Below, in pieces: positions 1 to 3,384 of a stretch of DNA of 5,613 nt. Under the pieces are notes generated by a model, which was given only the letters and a program-made list of their open reading frames with translations, was not told the origin of the DNA and did not search any database. The DNA comes from Acidiferrobacter sp. (GTDB lineage: Bacteria; Pseudomonadota; Gammaproteobacteria; Acidiferrobacterales; Acidiferrobacteraceae), in the NCBI GenBank assembly GCA_027335965.1, contig DAHWGZ010000116.1, positions 1 through 5,613 on the forward strand. The letters run 5' to 3'. The translations under genes were made by a program, and so were the position numbers. Each line of letters starts with the position of its first letter. Positions within the stretch are counted from its first letter, which is position 1.

Positions 1-7
1 GAAGGTT

Positions 8-126
8 TGCCTGGTGGCCATAGCGAGCGGGAACCACCCGATCCCATTCCGAACTCGGAAGTGAAAACGCTTAGCGCCGATGATAGTATGGGGTCTCCCT
101 ATGCGAAAGTAGGACACTGCCAGGCT
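8..126 (+). rRNA. rrf: 5S ribosomal RNA
   Basis: This is the 5S rRNA of the large ribosomal subunit, about 119 nt long, the normal size. The 5' end (TGCCTGG, 8-14) pairs with the 3' end (CCAGGC, 120-125) to form helix I. The internal landmarks of bacterial 5S are present: CCGAACTCGGAAGTGAAA (49-66), TAGCGCCGATG (72-82) and GGGGTCTCCC (91-100). By memory the sequence is close to E. coli 5S. It should be the last gene of an rRNA operon whose 23S lies left of the window. Mature ends are estimated from the helix and could be off by one or two bases. Confidence 0.97.
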
Positions 127-134
127 TTTAATGC

Positions 135-172
135 AAAACCCCCGACACGATTCGTGATCGGGGGTTTTTTTT
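135..172 (+). terminator. Intrinsic terminator of the rRNA operon
   Basis: An 11-bp stem, AAAACCCCCGA (135-145) with TCGGGGGTTTT (158-168), is extended by CACG/CGTG (146-149 with 153-156) around a 3-base loop, with A157 bulged. Eight T residues (165-172) close the structure. This is a textbook Rho-independent terminator placed 9 bp after the 5S gene. It should insulate birA from rRNA transcription. Confidence 0.93.
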
Positions 173-189
173 CGTCTTCGATCACTCTT

Positions 190-198
190 TGCTAGACT
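190..198 (+). promoter_or_regulatory. Candidate extended -10 promoter for the birA operon
   Basis: TG-n-TAGACT (TG at 190-191, hexamer 193-198) matches an extended -10 element. A weak -35 candidate, TTCGTC (171-176), lies 16 bp upstream and overlaps the terminator T-tract. The box ends only 6 bp before the birA ATG, so transcription would begin at or next to the start codon. Some promoter must lie between the rRNA terminator (ending at 172) and birA, and this is the best match in that gap. The call is an inference from base matches. Confidence 0.45.
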
Positions 199-204
199 CC
201 CGGA

Positions 205-1152
205 ATGGGTTTGCTTCATCAGGTCCTGGAGATTCTCGCGGATGGCGAGCAGCATTCGGGCGTCGCGCTCGCGCGACGGCTCGGGGTGAGCCGCGCGGCG
301 GTATCGAAGGCCGTCCGTCTCGCCGTGGATATCCCCATTGCCGTGGATCACCGCGGCTATCGCCTGCCAGGCGCATTTCGGCCCCTGGATGCGGCCCGCA
401 TTCGCGCGCTGGTCGCGGCCGGTGGCCGAGCGCTCGACGGTCTGGTCGTTCATGAGGAGACGGCCTCGACCAATCAAGCCCTGCTGGCCTCCCCCGGGGA
501 TGGTGTGCAGGCCTGCCTTGCCGAACGCCAGACCGCCGGGCGGGGGCGGCGGGGGCGCGCGTGGCAGGCGACGCCTTATGGCAGCGTGCTGGTGTCGGTG
601 GCCTGGACCATCACCGAGACCGCGGGGCCGCTCGGGGTCGTGAGCCTGGCGGCGGGCGTTGCGGTGGTGAGGGCGCTGGAGGACTTGGGTGTCCAGGGCG
701 CCGTGTTGAAGTGGCCCAACGACGTGCTGTGGCAGGCGCGCAAGCTCGCCGGGATCTTGATCGAGATGCGCGGCGAGGCCGGGGCGATGCGGGTGGTCGT
801 GGGGGTGGGCATCAATGTGGAGCTTGGCCCGGCGGCCGCCGCGGCCATCGACCAGGAGTGGGCGGCGCTGGGCGCCATCGTCCCGGCGGTCGACCGCAGT
901 CGCTTGGCGGCGCGGGTGATCAGCGAGCTTTTGGCGGTCATGGAGGACTATCGGCAGGGGCGCGTCGCCGCGTTACTGGCCGAATGGCGCCGCCACCACG
1001 CCTTTGCGGGCATGCCGGTGCGCATTCATGAAGGGCGGGAGCCCTTCGAGGCGCTCGTGGTGGATGTCGATGAGGACGGGGCCTTGGTCGTGGAGGTCAA
1101 GGGGAAGCGGCGACGGGTACAGGCCGGAGACGTGAGTGTGCGCCCGCTATGA
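205..1152 (+). CDS. birA: Bifunctional biotin-[acetyl-CoA-carboxylase] ligase / biotin operon repressor
   Basis: BirA makes biotinyl-5'-AMP and transfers biotin to the carrier lysine of acetyl-CoA carboxylase (AccB). The group II (BirA) type also binds DNA. This 315-residue protein has the full domain set. An N-terminal winged helix-turn-helix (about 5-60) includes GVALARRLGVSRAAVSKAVR (19-38). The catalytic domain has ETASTNQALLA, the biotinoyl-AMP loop GRGRRGR (112-118), KWPNDVLW starting at K169 (equivalent to the catalytic Lys of E. coli BirA), KLAGILIE and VVGVGINVE. A small C-terminal SH3-like domain ends RRRVQAGDVSVRPL. Length matches E. coli BirA (321). The HTH implies a role as biotin-responsive repressor, but no target operator is seen here. 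The ATG at 205 is chosen because the HTH begins just after it. There is no Shine-Dalgarno at a usable distance (CGGA abuts the ATG). The TGA overlaps the coaX start (ATGA, 1149-1152). Confidence 0.96.
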   Translation: MGLLHQVLEILADGEQHSGVALARRLGVSRAAVSKAVRLAVDIPIAVDHRGYRLPGAFRPLDAARIRALVAAGGRALDGLVVHEETASTNQALLASPGDGVQACLAERQTAGRGRRGRAWQATPYGSVLVSVAWTITETAGPLGVVSLAAGVAVVRALEDLGVQGAVLKWPNDVLWQARKLAGILIEMRGEAGAMRVVVGVGINVELGPAAAAAIDQEWAALGAIVPAVDRSRLAARVISELLAVMEDYRQGRVAALLAEWRRHHAFAGMPVRIHEGREPFEALVVDVDEDGALVVEVKGKRRRVQAGDVSVRPL

Positions 1153-1877
1153 GACTTCTGTGCGACCTCGGCAATACGCGGATCAAATGGGCGTGGGCTG
1201 AAGGCCTCGCGCTTTCGGGTTTCGGCTCGGCGGCCTATGGCGGCGAGGAGAGCTATGACGCGGGGCTCGCGGGCCCCATGAGGCCGACGGGGATCGCCGC
1301 GATTTCGGTGGCCCCCCATCGCAACGCGGCGTTCGCGCGGTTTTGCGAGGAGCGCTGGGCCATGGCCCCGCGTTGGTATCAAGCGGCGCGCGCCGGCTTT
1401 GGCGTGTCGAGCCTCTACGAGCCACCCGAGAGCCTGGGCGCGGATCGCTTCGCGGCGCAGGTGGGGGCCCGCGCGCGCCGTCCCGGGCAGGCGGTGTGCG
1501 TGGTCGATTGCGGCACGGCGATCACCGTCGATGCCTTGGATGCCGACGGGGTCTTTCAGGGGGGCGCGATCCTGCCGGGCCTCGCGGCCGCCGCCGATGC
1601 CTTGCGCGCCATCGCCCCCCGGCTCAAGGGTTCGGCCCAAGACCGCCTTTATGCGGCCTGCGGGCGCACCACCGAGGACGCCGTGTCAGGCGGTCTCATG
1701 CTCGGCGCGGCCGGCGCCATAGAGCGCCTTGTTCGGGATCAGCGCGCGGTGCTCGGTCGGGACGCGCGGCTCTTCGTGACCGGCGGCGATGCCGCGCGCC
1801 TCATCCCCTACCTGACCATCCCTTGCGAGCATTGCGCGCATCTCATCCTTGAGGGCCTCGCGGTCATGGCGTCATGA
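1149..1877 (+). CDS. coaX: Type III pantothenate kinase
   Basis: CoaX phosphorylates pantothenate, the first step of CoA synthesis. It belongs to the ASKHA fold, needs a monovalent cation, and unlike CoaA is not feedback-inhibited by CoA. The 242-residue product shows the family's signatures: an N-terminal phosphate-binding segment, MRLLCDLGNTRIKWAW (D6, G8, N9); LGADR, with D99 and R100, for pantothenate binding and dimer contact; and VVDCGTAITVDAL (D120, G122, T123) followed by GGAILPG. The C-terminal part has SGGLMLGAAGAIERLV and LFVTGGDA, the usual third ASKHA motif. Length is normal (about 240-260). Its ATG overlaps the birA TGA and its TGA overlaps the next ATG, so it is translationally coupled on both sides. 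birA-coaX neighbours are common in proteobacteria. E. coli has the unrelated coaA at the equivalent position. Confidence 0.95.
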   Translation: MRLLCDLGNTRIKWAWAEGLALSGFGSAAYGGEESYDAGLAGPMRPTGIAAISVAPHRNAAFARFCEERWAMAPRWYQAARAGFGVSSLYEPPESLGADRFAAQVGARARRPGQAVCVVDCGTAITVDALDADGVFQGGAILPGLAAAADALRAIAPRLKGSAQDRLYAACGRTTEDAVSGGLMLGAAGAIERLVRDQRAVLGRDARLFVTGGDAARLIPYLTIPCEHCAHLILEGLAVMAS

Positions 1878-2593
1878 AGGGTTTGGTAGGTGTGCTGCTG
1901 TTCGCGAATCTCGCGCTCGGGCTCTGGAACTATACCCATGAGGTCGTGGCGCGCCCGCTGCCGCGCCCCATTCACCCGAGGCGATTAGGGATCGTGCGCG
2001 CCCCGGCGGCCCAAGCCGCCGCGCCCGCGCCCAAGGCCGCGCCGACCCGGCCGCCGCGCGCGCAGCTGGGGGTCATGCCCGCCCCCCTTGAGGCCGCTCC
2101 GCCGGTCGTCGCGTCCCCCTTAAAGAAGACCGCCTTCGCGACCCGGGCGCATGTCGCCCCCGCGGCCCAGGCTCGGCAGTGCTGGGACCTCGGGCCGGTG
2201 GGCCACCGTGCTTTGGCCGTGGCGCTGGCGCGCCGCACCGGCGGGGGCGGCCGCGTGGTGAGCCGTCCCGGGCCGCCGGCCTATCGGGTCTACCTGCCGG
2301 CCGGGCCCTCGTGGCCGTCGGCCGTGGCGTTGCGGGGCCTTGGCGTGGCCGGCGCGTATGTGACGCACGGCCCGGCCGGTGGCGAGGTCTTGTCGCTCGG
2401 TGTGTTCCTGCAAAAAAAGGCCGCCATGCGGGAATTACGGATGCTTCAGGCCCACCACGTCGCGGCGCGCATGGGGCCTTTCGGGGCGCCGCCGCACTAC
2501 TACGTCGAAATTCACCTGCGGGTGGCGGCGTCTCGGAGGCTCTTCAAGACCCTGACTGGCGTGCGGCATAGGCGCTGCGCCGACGCGCACTAG
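1874..2593 (+). CDS. Membrane-anchored SPOR-like domain protein of the birA-coaX operon
   Basis: This 239-residue protein has an N-terminal hydrophobic anchor (about 3-17, LVGVLLFANLALGLW). A long Ala/Pro-rich, low-complexity linker follows (about 25-100), then a folded C-terminal half. The C-terminal half resembles SPOR-type domains: CWDLGPVGHRALAVALARR, YRVYLPAG, a central ALRGLGVAGAYV strand, and LSLGVFLQKKAAMRELRMLQ, the pattern of a beta strand followed by a helix that SPOR repeats use. SPOR domains bind denuded peptidoglycan glycans, usually at division sites, so a periplasmic single-pass protein is inferred. Small SPOR-like ORFs after birA-coaX are known in other gammaproteobacteria, which supports the call. 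The ATG overlaps the coaX stop (ATGA, 1874-1877). The TAG stop lies about 33 bp from an IS remnant, so the basic tail (GVRHRRCADAH) could be slightly altered, though the domain looks whole. The substrate and role in this organism are unknown. Confidence 0.72.
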   Translation: MKGLVGVLLFANLALGLWNYTHEVVARPLPRPIHPRRLGIVRAPAAQAAAPAPKAAPTRPPRAQLGVMPAPLEAAPPVVASPLKKTAFATRAHVAPAAQARQCWDLGPVGHRALAVALARRTGGGGRVVSRPGPPAYRVYLPAGPSWPSAVALRGLGVAGAYVTHGPAGGEVLSLGVFLQKKAAMRELRMLQAHHVAARMGPFGAPPHYYVEIHLRVAASRRLFKTLTGVRHRRCADAH

Positions 2594-2612
2594 GCCTTCG
2601 GCGCCCATCCGC

Positions 2613-2632
2613 CGCCCCGCGGGTCCGGGGCG
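2613..2632 (+). other. GC-rich hairpin after the SPOR gene
   Basis: CGCCCCG (2613-2619) pairs with CGGGGCG (2626-2632) around a 6-base loop, 19 bp after the SPOR stop codon. It could mark the operon's 3' end or protect the mRNA. It lacks a T-tract, so it is not a standard intrinsic terminator. It straddles the place where similarity to the IS transposase fades. Confidence 0.3.
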
Positions 2633-2815
2633 CACGCCATTGCGATAGCCCTGGCGATCGGCGCTGCGCTCATGCGGCCCGGCACCCAGGTGCTCTGTCA
2701 TCTGCGCCTCCAACACCTGGTTCAAGACCGTCTCCACAAGCTTCGTAAGCCCCTCCGGCCCATTCAACAACCCTGGCAACATATCCCGACCTACGTTAAT
2801 CTCATAATCTGCCAC
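2627..2815 (-). pseudogene. IS256-family (mutator-type) transposase, N-terminal fragment
   Basis: Only the first 63 or so residues of a roughly 400-residue DDE transposase remain. The diagnostic N-terminal pattern is LVETVLNQVLEAQMTEHLGA (27-46), then GPHERSADRQGYRNGVRP (46-63), which matches the QVLxAExTEHLGAxxYERxxxRxGYRNG hallmark of IS256/mutator transposases. The family's next segment (a TRVGxLxLxVPRDR-like motif) is absent. The open frame continues to 2435 only by running antisense through the 3' end of the SPOR gene. The start is GTG (2813-2815), chosen because AGGAGA (complement of 2824-2829) lies 8 nt upstream. The catalytic Asp/Asp/Glu residues are all lost, so it cannot transpose. 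If translated, the product would be a short dimerisation-type fragment. Confidence 0.85.
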
Positions 2816-2880
2816 TGCCTCGATCTCCTGGTTAAATTATCGTCTCGATAACGTCAATTTACCGGATCGAGGCGGTGGCA
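2810..2880 (-). repeat. Long fold-back hairpin over the transposase translation start
   Basis: TGCCACTGCCTCGATC (2810-2825) is the reverse complement of GATCGAGGCGGTGGCA (2865-2880), 16 positions with one mismatch. Two inner arms continue the same hairpin: GGTTAAATT (2830-2838) with AATTTACC (2856-2863, one bulge), and TTATCG (2837-2842) with CGATAA (2846-2851) around TCT. In the transposase mRNA this stem would bury the GTG start and flank the Shine-Dalgarno. The pairings are read directly from the sequence. The inhibitory effect is inferred from known IS elements such as IS10 and IS50, whose outside-derived transcripts are silenced by such structures. Confidence 0.7.
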
Positions 2881-2995
2881 CCAACCGCCTGAGCTCGTCA
2901 GCTATTTACAGCAGTTTACGGACATAACCGGCGCCGGGGAGGGGCAGCCAGCGTTGCCCGTTCAGGTCCGACCGGGCTGCTCCTGAGGCGTCCGG

Positions 2996-3024
2996 TTGCG
3001 GTAAGCCGCGCCTTTCCCTAGAAT
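2996..3024 (+). promoter_or_regulatory. Sigma70-type promoter of the tRNA-Thr gene
   Basis: A -35 box TTGCGG (2996-3001) and a -10 box TAGAAT (3019-3024) are separated by exactly 17 bp. Transcription would start near 3031, giving a 5' leader of about 10 nt before the tRNA. The GC-rich stretch between the -10 box and the start (CCCCGC, 3029-3034) resembles a stringent-control discriminator, as is usual for stable RNA promoters. The stretch between the IS end and this promoter (2929-2995) shows no gene. Confidence 0.75.
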
Positions 3025-3041
3025 AAGACCCCGCTTCCAGT

Positions 3042-3334
3042 GCCCGCATAGCTCAGCTGGTAGAGCATCTGATTTGTAAAATTGCACCTGCGCTCGGAAA
3101 CGGGCGCAGTGGAGATGGCTGAAACGGGGAAAGCTTGGGGTACACCACCCTGTGGCAATCCCGTGCTAGCCGCGATGAGCGGCGAGTGTAGAGACTTTAC
3201 ACCATCCACCTAAATCGCGCCTGCGTGCCCGACACGGTGAAGAGAAAGTCCAGACCCCAAACCATTGGCGTGGGCTGCGAAAGCAGTAGCGGGTATGAAT
3301 CAGAGGGTCGGGGGTTCAAATCCCTCTGCGGGCT
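3042..3334 (+). tRNA. tRNA-Thr(UGU), interrupted by a group I intron
   Basis: The exons are 3042-3077 and 3298-3334; joined they give a 73-nt cloverleaf with no mismatch. The acceptor stem is GCCCGCA/TGCGGGC (3042-3048, 3327-3333). The D stem is GCTC/GAGC with loop AGCTGGTA. The anticodon stem is TCTGA/TCAGA (3068-3072, 3300-3304) with loop TTTGTAA. The variable loop is GGGTC. The T arm is GGGGG-TTCAAAT-CCCTC, with one G-T pair. The anticodon TGT (3075-3077) reads ACA and, by wobble, other Thr ACN codons. The gene is split after position 36. The discriminator base is T3334 and CCA is not encoded, so the tail must be added by CCA nucleotidyltransferase. It sits after birA and a pantothenate kinase gene, as thrU(UGU) does in E. 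coli. A working tRNA requires intron removal. Confidence 0.93.
3078..3297 (+). ncRNA. Group I self-splicing intron (IC3-like) in the tRNA-Thr anticodon loop
   Basis: This 220-nt ribozyme has no ORF. The 5' splice site follows U3077 and the intron ends in G3297 (omega-G), as group I requires. P1: exon UGU pairs with GCA (3084-3086), with a U-G pair at the splice site. P2: CTGCGCTCG/CGGGCGCAG (3088-3096, 3101-3109) capped by GAAA. P3: GATGG (3114-3118) with CCATC (3202-3206). P4: ACGGGG (3124-3129) with TCCCGT (3159-3164). P5 starts GC (3133-3134) with GC (3155-3156). P6 region: GCCGC/GCGGC (3169-3173, 3179-3183). P7, the guanosine-binding helix: GACTTT (3193-3198) with AAAGTC (3245-3250). P8: CACC/GGTG (3207-3210, 3236-3239). 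P9: CTGC-GAAA-GCAG (3275-3286). From memory, the P, Q, R and S stretches resemble the cyanobacterial tRNA-Leu and Azoarcus tRNA-Ile introns. Exact P5, P8 and P9 limits are approximate. Confidence 0.93.
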
Positions 3335-3359
3335 TATACCTTTACCGGGTTTTAGAGCA

Positions 3360-3371
3360 GGGCGGCCGCCC
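3360..3371. repeat. 12-bp perfect palindrome before the aconitase gene
   Basis: GGGCGGCCGCCC is a perfect palindrome 13 bp before the aconitase ATG. It may fold in the mRNA leader or bind a dimeric protein, but in DNA this GC-rich a short palindrome can arise by chance. No T-tract follows, so it is not an intrinsic terminator for the tRNA transcript. Confidence 0.35.
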
Positions 3372-3384
3372 CGAGAACACGTCC

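Larger units (their letters stand above)
2627..2928 (-). mobile_element. Truncated IS256-family insertion sequence
   Basis: The element reads right to left. Its outer end (about 2903-2928), read on the - strand, is GTTATGTCCGTAAACTGC followed by TGTAAATAGC. This resembles the IS256 terminal inverted repeat as I remember it (a GTCCGTA core followed by TGTAAA). Next come a leader with a long fold-back, a Shine-Dalgarno, and the N-terminal 63 or so codons of a transposase. The sequence then stops resembling the family near 2627, so the catalytic DDE region and the other inverted repeat are missing. No matching second end or target duplication is visible. Both boundaries are estimates. The element separates the birA operon from the tRNA promoter and is inactive by itself. 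Confidence 0.75.

Noticed and set aside
7..195. A small + strand frame over the 5S rRNA.
   Set aside because: It overlaps an unmistakable 5S rRNA and its terminator.
1026..1640. A 204-codon - strand frame across the birA/coaX junction.
   Set aside because: It is antisense to two well-supported genes, with an Arg/Gly/Ala-rich product and no motif.
2435..2626. Extension of the transposase open frame past the IS breakpoint.
   Set aside because: The residues after about 63 have no IS256-family similarity and are the antisense of the SPOR gene's 3' end.
2942..2959. Small hairpin GGGCA/TGCCC between the IS end and the tRNA promoter.
   Set aside because: A 5-bp stem without a T-tract or conserved context is expected by chance in this base composition.
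3018..3209. A 63-codon - strand frame over the tRNA promoter, exon and intron.
   Set aside because: The region is fully explained by a structured RNA gene and the frame has no ribosome binding site or family signature.
3334..3339. TTATAC as a -10 box for the aconitase gene.
   Set aside because: No acceptable -35 box is found 16-18 bp upstream, and the bases are the tRNA discriminator and 3' flank.
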